NCBI GenBank assembly: GCA_034620365.1
Contig: JAQGEQ010000186.1
Coordinates: forward strand, 1,054,001 to 1,118,000
DNA length: 64,000 bases
Origin: Pegea sp. RAD2-039
Taxonomy: Eukaryota > Chordata > Thaliacea > Salpida > Salpidae
Direction of reading: 5' to 3'
How positions within the stretch are numbered: position 1 is the stretch's first letter; each line of letters opens with the position of its first letter. This document shows, one piece after another, positions 45,384 through 58,524 of this stretch. Both the position numbers and the translations under genes were made by a program. The notes below the pieces were generated by a model. The model was given only the letters and a program-made list of their open reading frames with translations, did not search any database and was not told the DNA's origin.

Positions 45384-48300
45384 AACTTATCTTAAACCTT
45401 TCTTAATTTAGCATTTCAAAATTTTTGAAATTTTTAATTAAAAAAACTGTTTAGGGTTAGGGTATAATTCATGATAGAATTATTATTCAGAATAAATCTT
45501 TAAACTTCATATCTCAAAAGTATTTTTAGAAATTAAAACTTTAAAAAATTATAATATTTAAAGATGGTAATGTAATATTTAATATCCGTAACCATTCATT
45601 CAAAAGTAAGCCGTTATATTCGATATATTTTGTTGTTAATGTTATATTCATAAAAATCTTTTGAATATTGAAGAAAATAAAAATATTTATTTAAGAAACT
45701 CCCTGAAAGCAGTTAAAGTTACAAATTGTAAAGTTGTTCGTAAAAGGGATAAAATTCATTAAATTATAAAAGAGTTTTGAATAAATATGAAAGACTGTTG
45801 AAGCACTTTAGGAAATGATTTAGTTTCATATTAAGTAAAATTGGTCGAATTTGTCTCGAATGTAGGGTATATATGAAGAAAGTAAAAATAATTAAGATGT
45901 AAAAACTAACTTCAAATATATGTATTGTTTAATACACAAAGATGAAGTTATTAACAACAGTTTGTGGTTGAGTCCAAATTGAAATACTTTTTAAATTGTT
46001 TATAACACTTTTTGAAAATTCAATTATTTGAGTTTAAATACTAAAATTAAATTGCGAAAATAACAAAACATTTTAGCAAATGTATAATTTTTTAAACCCC
46101 AAAAATACAAAATTTTCAAATAATAAATTAATCAAACAATTTTACCTGTGAAAATTTTATTATAAAATTTCAATTGGAGTTTTATTAAATTACAAATTAC
46201 TTAAATTTTATTCTTAGTAATGCCATTAGCCAGATGACTTCTATCAACAAATGTTATTTTTAGCTGGAAGATATTGTTTTTTTGTCAGATGTCTTCTCAG
46301 TAATCATTACAAAAAAAGACTGCAGTAAATCTGTGTTTCTAAGATTTAGATGTTTAGCTTTGCAACAGTGCCAATATAAATGTCTTTCATTGGCTAATTC
46401 AATAAGTAATTACAACTTGTTTACTCATTGATTCCACTTATAATTTTATTTCAAACACATTTATATAAAAGTAATCAATCATATAATATAATAGCATCTA
46501 TAAAGATAGTCACGTTAGTTTAATATGGTAGGCAAATTGATTATAAGAGTTAAAATAGGATTGAGTTGTTAGTAGCAGTTGTTAACAGTAGTAACAATCA
46601 ACAACTGTAATTTGTCAAATAGAAATAATTAGCAGTTTGTCAACAGCAAATCTATTAAATTGTTAAGAAGCAAATAGATCTTTTAAAAGATAAGGTTTGT
46701 TTAAGTAAATGGCATCTAAATCTTATAATTAAAAGTTTGTTTTTATTCCTGAGACTTATCAAAGTTAGCAAATTTTCTTAAAATTGCAATTTAAGTGACT
46801 TTCATGGTTTCGCTTATAATAAAAATGCTTTATAGTTCAAAAAAACTCTAGTTTATCATCCCCAAAATTGCTCATTTAAACTGTCTGCGGTTGCAGCTCA
46901 TACCTACCCTATAATTAATAGAAGCCCATAAAAACTTGTCAACAGTGGTGTAAATAGGATAATTCTGCTTCAATAAACTTGACTTTCTCAATCTTTCAAC
47001 AAAAACGTGTTATTTCTAAAAGGGTTATGTCAAATTTGATGCTTTTAAAAACGGAGTTTTTGACTTTTTATTTAGAATGTTTGTTTTACAAGTTTCAAGT
47101 AAGCATCGTTCGTTCTTGTTCGTCTTTAGTGAGTTTGCTTGTTAACTCTGCGTCGGTGAATTCAATCATATCTCCCTATCTTAGTGAGCTAAAATTACAA
47201 GATATGCTGAAGAGAGATTGATGATAAAATAAGAAGAAAATGAACAATAAGCTCTTAAGTTTACAACTTGAAGGAGATTTTATCACAATTATTGTGTTTT
47301 CTGTAGGACATGTATATGTGAATAACTTTTTAAAAATTATTAAAATAAAAATCAGAATCACAACTAGTGAACTGGCAAGTACATTTTACAAACTACGCAA
47401 ACTGCAATTTTACACGAGTTTCTTTAGGCATTTATTTCAAAGATAAAAAGAATATCATGAACTAAAAAGCGAGTGAAGTGATATTTAAAGTTTTAAACTG
47501 GTTCAGATAACATTTTATAATAAGCTTCAACAATCTGCATGTTTTCATAAGAAGAAATGTTTAATGATCCATGACAAACAGAAAAGATGTTTTCAACATA
47601 AAATCTATTTCAACTCAAATCATAGGAGAATTATAAACTCGTAAACGGGAGAAAGTTAAAAAAATGTATAGTTCCGCTTTTTTCATTTTAAAAAAAATGA
47701 CATGGTTAATAATAAATGATTCAGCTATATGCCCAGGAAATGTTTTTTCCTGCAATTTCGAACTTGCATTTAAATGAGGAAGTTTCAAAAGAGAACTACA
47801 GAAGTTTGTTGTTGATAAACTTTTTAACAAACAACTCCTAAGATTTAATTTGTGTATATAAAGCAAAACAAAAATTTTACTTTTAGACTAGAAAGATTTT
47901 ACTAGCAACAAAAATTCAATTTTACTTTTAAAATCTAGTTTCAGTTCACAAAATTTTTGACTTTTATTCATTTTTTGAGATGAGGTCTCTATTTTGCATC
48001 TACAAGAAGACACAATAGATCTAGAACTTTAGTTCAAGGATCTTTTTGTATAATCTGAATCTGACATGATCGAGTGTTTGATATTTCTTTAATTTGAGTT
48101 AACGATTCAGAGTGAAATTAAGAATCCAAATATTTGAAGGATGACTTCTATTTTGAAAATGACTAAATGAAAAGTGCTGGTTGAAAAAATCACAATTTGT
48201 CATGAATAAGCTGTCATCAACGACATATAGACATCAATTCAAAAACGTTTCTTCAAACGTTATATAAAATACTTCCTGTTAGACATTTTCATCGAAAACC

Positions 48301-50613
48301 AAGTTTCGTGTAATTAATTTTTTTGGAAAGGTTTCATTGGAAGCTACAATACACATTTTAAGAAAAAAACTATCACGGTATATTTGGAAGATGATTAAAC
48401 ACTGCATAATTTGTTGCTTTTATTTTCTTGCTCTAGTTGAAAGCCTAAGAAGTATTTTTTTAGCAGCTTGAAAACAAGAAATGCACTATAGACTTGTTTT
48501 TAAAGTAAACCATAGGGTATTAAACATTACAATATAATGATTTGAATGAAAGATAGGTAAATCACCTGGCTTTATCTCTCAACTATTCAAGTTGATTTTG
48601 TTTATACTGATGTTTTCTTCTTTCACTAACAATATTCTTCAGTTACGGTTAAGTAATAAGTCAATAATTTCGTGTTTTAGCTTTCTTTTCTAGACACAAA
48701 GTAAGACTAGCTATCAGAAATGATTAAATAATGTTACCCAGAAAATTATATTTGATTAAACTTCTAAGTTGTGTGTTAGTTGATCTCTAATTTTAATTAA
48801 AATTCAATGAGAAAAGCAGAATTATTGAAGCTGGTCAAATCAGTCTTATAAAAGAGACATTTTCATATAAAAATTTTAAGCTATAGACAAGTTTTATATG
48901 AAATATAAACAGATACTTTTTAAAAAATAAATATTTACTTTACAAAATTCAAATAAATAGTGAAATTTCACGGGAACTTTGTGTGATAATTTTCTCTTTC
49001 TTTCTAACGCGTATTAAGCGCCAAACTAACACAGCAACCTAGAAATCAAAAAAAGAAGTAATTGCATCAGCGACTATAAAAGAAGGTTTGCAAAGAAGAT
49101 ATATAGCAGACATTTAGAAGTAACCAGAAGAACTACAAGGTCGTTGAAGTTATGTAAATGCATTTCTCTTAACATTTATCTAGCTTTTTATTTTAGAATG
49201 ATGACTAGAAGCTGACTAGAAGAATTATCATTTGATGGAACAATCAAAGTCTAATATAAGTAATTGTAATTAGATCATATAGCTTAATCAACTTATGCCA
49301 GTATTTGAAAATAACTGAGCCAAGTAAATAACAGGAAAATCATCCTAATACATTGGTGATTTGGTTTCCTTTAAAATTAGTACTCTCAGTCAAGTTGCAA
49401 GAAAAGTTGTTGTTGTTGTTGAATTACCCTATAGTTTCTTTTTCTACATTGTTGCAACTTGTTTAAGTCTTTGTTTTGATATGAAACTGTTGAATTAATT
49501 ATTAAGAAATGCAATTATCATCCAAATTACTTATCATTAATCTGATTTTAAAACTAAATTTGCAGTTTTTATTTTGCAAACCTTTAACATAGTAGTCTAA
49601 AGTTCTCAAAAATATTTTTGAGTTAATATATCTTCTTATTTTTATAATCTTTTTGTTGAATTATTCTTCGGGCTTTTTATACTTATATACATACTATATA
49701 TAATTTTTTGCTATTATTGAATACTTTCTTTTAGAAAATACATTATTTACTTGAATCACAAAAAAACTGTAAGTTGATTTTGTTTGAAAATCAGTAACTG
49801 AAAAAAAAAAGATTTTAATTTCAATTTAGTTTTAAAATATTTGTATAATAATTGTATTTCAGAGTTTGCGCGAGTATTTTTTAGCTTAGCTCATTAAAAA
49901 GCTTATTTAATGAGATAATACGACGTATACTATATAAACAAAGTCATCAAAAACATTTTTTATATAGATATTAATGTTTTCATATTTCAGTTTTCTACTT
50001 GTTTTTAAAATTACTACTTTTCAGTGCCCTTAGGGCATCTTTATAAATAATTTTAACTCTAGACAACTTAACGAAATGACACATTTTTTAGATATAGGTA
50101 TGACAGATATTATTTTAAAGTTTAGGCTTAGATATCTATTTTGAAATGGTCTTAGTAAAAAATATTTAAAATATTAAAAAAATCTGAAAAAGCTTAATTG
50201 CTTAAGTAATGTTATGACTACAAACTTTTTTTCCATTTCATTGATTACGTATTATATATTGTAATCTTTTTCTGCTTTTTTTTTTAATTTATTTTTCAAT
50301 ATTTCTTTGAGATAACAACTTAGTTTTTCAATGAACATTTTTATAATCTCTAATTAAGGAAGTTTAACTCAGATTATTATTACCATTAATGACAAAAACT
50401 TACAACTGTTATGTGTTACTGGTTTAGCCAATCAAAACTACATTATTTTATGTTAGTAAAAGAAGCTTTTAGATAAATATTTTTCTATAAATGACATTTG
50501 TACATATTTGTTATGTAATGGTAATTCATAAGATTAAATAAATAAATAAATATTTCTTTGAGCAGATACTAAATTTTAAACTTTAGACTAAACAGTTTAA
50601 TCTTTTATTAAAA
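45384..50613. other. 5.2-kb AT-rich non-coding stretch
   Basis: Upstream flank of the transglutaminase. I found no exon; open frames at 46979-47221, 47240-47446 and 47615-47866 lack recognisable domains. An ATAAATAAATAAATA tract lies near 50537-50553, about 65 bp upstream of the transglutaminase ATG, perhaps a relic LINE tail. An 11-bp-scale rearranged GTTAGTAGCAGTTGTTAACAG patch lies near 46570. Nothing else supportable. Confidence 0.5.
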
Positions 50614-53600
50614 ATGGGACAATCCTTAAGTCTTTCTGATGATGAATTTTATTCTAAGAAGAGTACTACTCCCGAACCAACTGGAGAAGGTAAACAATCG
50701 CTTCTTGTGTTCTAAATAAAAGATATATATTAATTATTATACCGTTGTAGAGATTTTGTTACAAATAGTAGAAGTAATATAGTTTGAAAAACAAATTTTA
50801 AAAGTTACTATTTAGTTTATTATAGAAATAATTAATCTATTTTTCAATCAAAATAGTTTTATGATTCTCTTATAATCTTGTATAATATTTAATTATTGAA
50901 TTTGTTGTAAAATATAAAACAATATATTACTCCTTCACAGTAAGAATATATATATTATTTAATTTATATTTTTATTTATTTTGATTACCAAATGTAAATA
51001 AACATTAAGCTTTAGTTGTTTATAAAATCAAAAAAGTTTTTATTATTATATAATTGTAATCTTAATATTTTAGAAAATACAAACATTTTTAAGCTAGTCG
51101 TTCAAGTTTGCACATCTAGTATATCTAATTACAAACGTCGCTAATTGTACGCTTGGCTAAGCATCAACTATGAAAAACCAAATTTGCTCAGTGAAAAGAG
51201 ATATGTTAATAAAACCAAATTGGGGAAGAATAAACTTTCGTTGTAAAACCTTTCAACTGTTGTAAAAGTATATTTTAAAAGTTTTATGAATACTTTCTTT
51301 GATTTCTCAGAAACTGCTCTGGCAATGAATACATTGGACTGTAATTGGTTGAAAGTGCAAAACGAGGAAGAGCATAGAACGGATGAATACGAAAATCCGT
51401 TACTGGTGCTTCGTAGAGGTCAAACTTTTCGATTTCAAGTTGAATTCAAAAGACCATACAACAAAGATTTTGACAAAGTTGTGCTTCAATTCAGAACTGG
51501 TAATAACCGCTTCATAATTTTGAAGTATTTTTTGTTACCATGCTATAACATACTTTTGTCAGTTTTAAAACTTAATCACTTTAGTAGATGACAAACTTCG
51601 ATAAAATATTCATCCATATAAATTATCAAACGATAAAATAAAGCGTTTTCGTTTTATGTACTAAATCCTGTTTAATAGCAATAAGATGAAGTAAACTGTA
51701 TATGTGATTGCTATCTAACAACTTTTTGTCTTTTAAGAAAATTGAAATATAGAAATTAATGTTCAAAGCCATTTTAGGCAAATGTTTGAGTTGATTCTAT
51801 TTTATAGGACCAAACCCACAATTTTTGAGCAATACCAAAATTAACTGTCCAGTAGTTGATGAGCTCATCAATAGTGAATGGGGAATGAAAGTTGAAAGTG
51901 AAATAGGAACTACTGTAATTTTTAGGGTTAATATTCCTGCAAAAACCATCGTTGGAAAGTAAGTTTTAATTTAACCTTGGTATCAATGTTCCAAAAAGTA
52001 TTTTAACAGTAAAGTATCTGACGTAAATATTTATTTATTTATTAAAATAAATGCTGAGGAGGTTTCTAAAGAAATCACCTCCCGCTAACACACATTCTTA
52101 TTCGTCATTCTCCTGTAGGTGTTTTTATTCGGTAGATTGGCGAAGTATTGTTGAAATATTTATCAGTGTTGTTATTAGCCTTGATAATTTGAACAAAGCT
52201 CGATATAAAGAGTCATTATCATTATAAAATACAAGCTTACAATTTTGTCTCATAGGTTTAATGTTACAATCAAGCTTACAACTAAGTTGGAAGATGGAAC
52301 ATTGGCCAAAAGCACTGATAAGGAACCAGATGTGTATATTCTCTTCAATCCGTGGTCTAAAGGTTTTACCTACTAACTTATTAAATACTTATTTTGTTGT
52401 AATTGTAAAATAAAGGAAATAATTTCTGATGAATCATATTTCCATTCAATCATTTCCAAATTAGAAAGTGTCGTTTCTGATTTCAATTTGTTTTAGATGA
52501 CCCTGTATACATGGAAGATGAAGATAAAAGAGAGGAATATTGTATGAATGAATCGGGAATTATTTATCGTGGTTCGACCCGTAGAATTACCGGGAAACGT
52601 TGGAATTTTGGACAGGTAATTTTGCCATAAAAAGCTGCAGAAGTTGCTGAGAATTAATTCTCAAAACTTCTCTTTTAATTAAATGTAAACCTGCAAAAAA
52701 AAAAGTTAATTAAAAAAAAACAAAGATTTATGAAATATTTTTTCTTATTATTTATATTTTTAATCATTTAGTTTGAAAAGAACATAATGGAATGTGTTCT
52801 TTCCTTGTTGGACAAAGACAGACGGTACAGAAATAATCCAAACAAATGGATTGGAAAAAGAGCAGACCCTGTTTGGGTTTCCCGAATTGTATCTTGCATG
52901 GTAAAATAATTGTTGAATGTAGTCAATTTTATTAATCTAAAGTTTCAAAAGTACAAAGTTCAAAAGATTCTTTTTAATTTAACAAATTTTTAGCAGAAAC
53001 TTGATTATATTGATATAAACAATTTTGTTAAGGTAAAAAATAGAAAATAGAAGTTACTTATAAATCATAAGAAAGCTAAAATATGAAATGTAGAAAGAAT
53101 ATTTTTTTAAATTTATTTAAAGTTGTTATTTTCAACGTACAGATCAAAATAAAATTATAAACGGCTAAAATTATTTTTGATAAAATTCTCGCAGATAAAT
53201 GAGCATGTGCTTGAGGGCAATTGGTCTGGAGACTACACTGGTGGAGTATCTCCACTCAATTGGAACGGATCAGTAAAGATCTTTAATGAATTTTGTAAAA
53301 CCAACAAGATGGTTAAATTCGGTCAATGCTGGGTTTATTCTGGAGTATTAACTACAGCTATGAGAAGCTTGGGTTAGTTTTATTCTAAATAAAGCTAGAT
53401 ATTGTGAGGAATAAGCCTTAGTCTAAAGTACTGTTTCTTAATTAGGAATTCCAACAAGAAGTATCACTAACTTTGCCTCTGCTCATGACACTGAAGGCAG
53501 CATGACAATTGATAGATATATCACTGAAACTGGAGAGGAGGTCTCTCTTAGTAGTGATAGTGTTTGGTGAGTATATCAAGACATCAAGCTTTGACTCTTC

Positions 53601-55255
53601 ATCACATATTGATAAAAACAGGAATTTTCATGTGTGGAATGAATCTTGGATGACTCGACCTGATCTTCCTGAAGGATATAGTGGATGGCAAGTCATTGAT
53701 GCTACACCACAAGAAGTAAGCTTGAACTTGTACCAGACTGGACCAGCATCTCTTGAAGCCATCAAAAAAGGTGGTTTTAAACTTTTTGGAAAAAAGTTTG
53801 TTTTAAAGATTCTCTGAAATTTTAGGAGAAGTTTTCTTCCAATATGAAACTGGTTTCATCTTTGCTGAGGTAAATTCAGATCGGATTACATGGATTGTAA
53901 AAAAAGATAAACATGGTTCATACGAAGTGACAAGTAAGTGCTAAAGGCACTTTTACAGATTATGACTTTTATTGATTTCATTCTTGTAAAAATAATTTCG
54001 AATTTTGTTAATTAAAATCATTCAATGATTTTTAGGAAAAGCTGCTCAGTACAAACGATCAGTCGGTCAGTTCATCAGCACTAAGCAAGTCGGTGATGAT
54101 GAACGTCATGATGTTACACTGAACTACAAGTTTCCTGAAGGAAGTGAAAAGGAACGTGCAGCTTTTAATAGAGCATATACCTTTGGTAGTATTCCAGACT
54201 ACCATAAAGGATTTATGATGACAGAAGACGAAGGGGAAGGAATAACAATCTGTTAGTCTTAGACTTTTGCCTCTTTAACAAACTATTCATTTTTATCGTG
54301 TTTTTAGATTTTTCTTCTGGTGACGTCATTAACAATGGAGATGATATCGACACTGTAGTTACTCTGAAGAACGATACTTCTAAAGATGTTACTTTGACAG
54401 TAAATGCTGTTGTGCATGCAGTCGACTACACTGGAGCAAAGACTGCTTTTATTCAGCGTTCCCGATACACCGATGTAGATCTTGCTGGAAACGCTGGTAC
54501 AATTTTTGCTATGATATTCACGATTCAAAACTTCTGATAACTTCTATTCCTGCAGAGATTTCTCAGAACTTTAATATTCTTTTCAAGGATTATCACGGAA
54601 AGCTTGACGAACAAAAAAATGTCATGTTGACTGTGATAGTCAAAGTTAATGAAACAGATAAAGTTTTCACAGATGATTACCAGTTTACTTTAGAGAACAA
54701 AGACACTATTGTCGTTGATGTATGAATATTTTTATTGTTTCCAACCAACTTTAAAATATATCAATTATTTTTTGTCAGCAACTCAAAGTTATTTGAATAT
54801 TTTTTTAGTTGTACACCCGAGAACTTGTGGTTGGCCAGACTTATAAAGTTGGTATTGAATTCACCAACCCTCTCTCTGTTGATATGGATGACATCTCGAT
54901 TAGTATAGAGGGCGCTGGTCTTTGTTATGAAACTACAAAGGAAATTACGTAAGTTAGATTTAAGGAAAACTAAATACCTGTTATGTTTAGCGAATGGATT
55001 GTGCTTTTGTTTATTTATCAATCACTATAAAAACCAAAAATATTATTACGAAAGGTGACTCTCATAAGTTGATGTCAGTCAATAAACTAGAATAACATTT
55101 ATTTTAGTAAGAAGCTGGGCCCGAGTCAAACTTTGAAAGAAATTTTTGAAGTTACTCCAACAAAGAAAGGTCGAAGAATGCTTCTGATTGATGTGGATTC
55201 AAAACAAGTGAAGGACTTGAAATCATATGTTCATGTTAACGTCACAAGAGCATAA
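50614..55255 (+). CDS. protein-glutamine gamma-glutamyltransferase (transglutaminase)
   Basis: Calcium-dependent enzyme that cross-links protein glutamine and lysine side chains. Fifteen exons: 50614-50689, 51311-51499, 51808-51958, 52256-52362, 52497-52615, 52772-52900, 53195-53372, 53446-53566, 53622-53770, 53826-53933, 54036-54251, 54308-54496, 54556-54719, 54809-54948, 55108-55255. Phase is kept and the product is 727 aa, of normal family length. Domain order: short N-terminus, beta-sandwich ([20 protein letters not shown]), catalytic core, two C-terminal beta-barrels ([18 protein letters not shown]). The catalytic triad is visible: Cys in [11 protein letters not shown], His in NFHVWNESW, Asp in [28 protein letters not shown] is also diagnostic. 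The N-terminus [10 protein letters not shown] fits an N-myristoylation site and no signal peptide is present, which suggests a membrane-associated or annulin-like enzyme. Exon 1 is followed by a 621-bp intron; intron 3 contains a LINE tail. Confidence 0.96.
52030..52225 (-). mobile_element. LINE 3' end fragment (copy 3) in transglutaminase intron 3
   Basis: Read on the minus strand, it gives TTTGTTCAAATTATCAAGGC, then GAATGTGTGTTAGCGGGAGG, the stem-loop GGAGGT...ACCTCC (52058-52084), and the tail ATTTTAATAAATAAATAAAT. This matches the last 190 bp of the LINE at 58525-59975 and of copy 1. It is a severe 5' truncation, antisense to the gene. Confidence 0.85.
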
Positions 55256-55365
55256 CTTCACCAGCTCTATCACCTGTACGATACATAAGATGCAAATGCA
55301 TTGAAGATATCGTTATTTCTGACTGTTAAAATTACTCATCTTCAATATCTACTTTTAACTTGTGT

Positions 55366-55862
55366 ACAATATAAATATACGTTTCTCAAATCATTATTAT
55401 TTGATAAATATTCTGCCTTTTGTTTCTTATCTTCAATCACGGTCAAGATGTTAATTAACTTATATGGAGCTTGTCATTTAAAAATGTTTTAGTTAGATTT
55501 TTAAATTGCTGATATTTTTCAATTCTATAAACACCATGAATAAAAGAGTTTACAAATATTATCATAAGAAATGCTTATTAAAAGCAAATATTATTCTAAT
55601 CTTTAAAAATCTGAACAAACCAATCAGGTGACTAATTGAACACTGTTTAGATAAAGCTTTTGTAAAGCTGAAAATTACTAAATTACAATTTATAAGTAAT
55701 AAAAAAGTTGGAGAACTTTTTCAAACTTAATTTTTGTGCATCAGAAGTTTTAACAAAGACTTGTTGTTGTCACACATACATAGAAAGTTTGTACTGATAA
55801 GAAGCATCCAAATTATCAGATTTATTCAAGTGGTACTTGACATACTAACACTAATTTTCAAT
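55366..55862 (+). repeat. long direct repeat, copy B
   Basis: Begins about 110 bp after the transglutaminase stop codon and so includes its 3' flank; an AATAAA lies at 55539. It matches 44712-45383 (copy A), with the last 265 bp nearly identical. The two copies bracket the transglutaminase and 5.2 kb upstream of it. No coding content. Confidence 0.85.
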
Positions 55863-58524
55863 CAAAATTTTAATGAGTTTTAGATAATCTATTCAGGAAA
55901 TTAGTAAAAGTAGTTTGATGAAATTCTCCGGTGTTTCTTGTTCCGTCATTTAACAAAAGTTCGCGAATTATTCGAGTACTGCGTATTCTTCTATTTACAT
56001 TAGGAAAAAAATGTTTTTTTTACATTATAATCTTGTCTCTGTTTCTGATTTGTCTTTTATTATTTAGGCTCAAGTTCAAAGTAGTGGTTTAAACTATAAA
56101 ATAGTTCTAATTGACTTACAAACTCCTAAAACTTGTTTTTTGATTTCGATTCAAGAGAAAAAATATCTGGCAAAAAGTAACGAAGTTCTGGCTTACACTG
56201 CTTCCTGAATAATTTCACAATTTATAAATTAGCCGCAACTTTTCTGCAAAATTCTTCAATCATTAAATGGGTGTACACGTAAAGTATTAAACAGATATCA
56301 ATAGATATATCCAAAAAGCTCACAAAAATATAGAAAGCCGCTGAGAAGTTTTTACTAATCTCTTGACAAGCTTCAGTAAAGTTGCAAATTGCGTCATTCT
56401 TCGGTTGAAATATTTTACAGTATTTTGTTTTGACTATTTTCAGAGTTGCTGGCAAAACCTCAGAAGCTTTAGAAACGAATTAACCCTAAACTAACTAAGA
56501 TCAAATTTTTGAAATGATTATGCTGTGTATAGACAAAAGAATTTTTCAGCTTTTTAGATCAAGCTTAGGAATGTGATAAATCATCCGATTATGAATGTAT
56601 CTGAATAAATCTTTTAATTTCACATTTGAACTTTTTTAAAAACTACTCAACCGAACTTTGAAAATTAAATCAAAAACATTTCAAAATTCGGCAATTCACT
56701 TCCAAATAAGAAACAACATTCAATAAAAATCAAATCAATCAAAAAGAAAGATGGGAATGTGTTACCTCAATCACTTCTCAACTTTTATCATTAATTTATT
56801 TTACTTAATCGTCATGAAGTTTACTGTACAGTAGATCTTCTAAAAGAAGCTGAAACAAAAACATGAAAATCTTTTAAAGTTTTTACGACTAGCAACAAAC
56901 AACTTTCTGTAAATCTACTTTCATAGAAAATTTGGTTTGGTGTAAATGACACGTCATCAACAGATTACTCAAGTCATACTCCTTTAGTGCAGTTTTAAAA
57001 GAGGTGACATAATTGCTGTAGGTCTGGAGTCGGGAAGAAAATTTCAAACCGTATTCCAATGTTCTGTCAAAAAGCTATTAATCTTAATGTTTTGTCAAAG
57101 TTAATAATTGAGTTGATTTTAAACAAATGACCTCTGAGGACATATAAAAGATCTTTAAACAAATAACTAGGATTCTGATGAGAAAATAATTTCAAATTGT
57201 GGTTCAAGGTCACAAAAAGGTGTCGGCAACGCCATTGAAGATGGTAATTGTATACAGAAAAGAGTACACCACATCTAAGAAAGACTTTTCTAGCAAACGA
57301 TTTTGAGTTGATTCAAGTTCAAGAACATCTTATTTGAGGTGAGGACTCCCTTAAAAGTTAAAGAACTCCAAAGAAGATTGAAGAGTAATTGAGTTAGTAC
57401 TAAAGTGGCATAATCGTAGAGATAATAATAGGGTTAATAACAAAATATCTGAGGGTTTTTACTAACATAAAATGTGAAACTCAATCTAGTCAGAATATTA
57501 ATTGAGAAACACAGCTAGTGTTGACACAAAACAACAGCCAATTACCAGAGGTTTTGGGAAAGTAATATAAATTGACGTTCAGAAAGTAAGTTGTTGATTT
57601 TTAACCATTCAATAAAGTTTAAGCTATTTCAACAGCTCTACGCTAGTAACTATACAGTTGCCCATTTTACTTTTAATCAAGTTACCTATTCTTTAAGACC
57701 AGCCAGCTTATTACGAAAAAGTACTAAAATAAATACTGGTAAAACATCATTTTTTCTAATAGAAGTTACTCAGTAGAATAGTTGAGCTTTTCTATAATTG
57801 TTAAAACTCTTGACACAAGTTCAACAAACAATTTGGTTGAGAACTCTTATTATGTTTAATCCAAAACATTTTAAATATGAGATAACAGTTTGTAAATATC
57901 TTTTGTTAATGAATACTTTGAATCAAAATCCAAAAGTCCTGAATTAAAAGGAGATAACAAATAACAGAACAGTTTCAAATCAGTTACAATAAACTAAGTA
58001 GATATTTATGTTTTGTACAAATTTGAATGAATTAAATCACTTTATTGAACAGATAAGAACAATATGATAAAGAATACCACAGATCATAAGTTAAGTTAAC
58101 CTGAAGACAAGGGTTTCGTTAGGCTTTAGTGAAGGTAATCTTAGTTTTTAGAAGCAAATACTGTTTTTTTGTTGTGCAAAAATAAAAGCTCTGTTAAAAA
58201 GTTTGTATGATTTAAGAATCATATAAGAGCTGTATTAAAACATAAAAAGGTTCTTTTTAGATTTACTTCAGAAATTTTCTCTTTGATTTCGTTCAAAAAC
58301 AAAATATTTTACAAAGAAAACATCAAACAAAGTTTTGAACAACTGTACTAGAAAAATGTATAGAAAAATGCTTATAGTTTCATAATCTCGATTCATTTGT
58401 TTCTGCATATATAGTCATAAAAAAGTGGTTCAGACATGACGATAAATGAAGAACATAAAGCTTTGAGGCATGAATACACCTGCTAAAGACAATTAAAGAG
58501 GTTGTTTAGGGATTACTGACGATC
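55863..58524. other. non-coding stretch
   Basis: No exon or repeat family recognised. The minus-strand frame 56222-56455 and plus-strand frame 57591-57776 show no known domain. Confidence 0.5.

Noticed and set aside
45451-45462. Two TTAGGG units, telomere-like
   Set aside because: Only two units, no array, and AT-rich unique flanks; compatible with chance.
47615-47866. 83-residue minus-strand frame
   Set aside because: No recognisable motif and no supporting splice or regulatory context; composition close to background.
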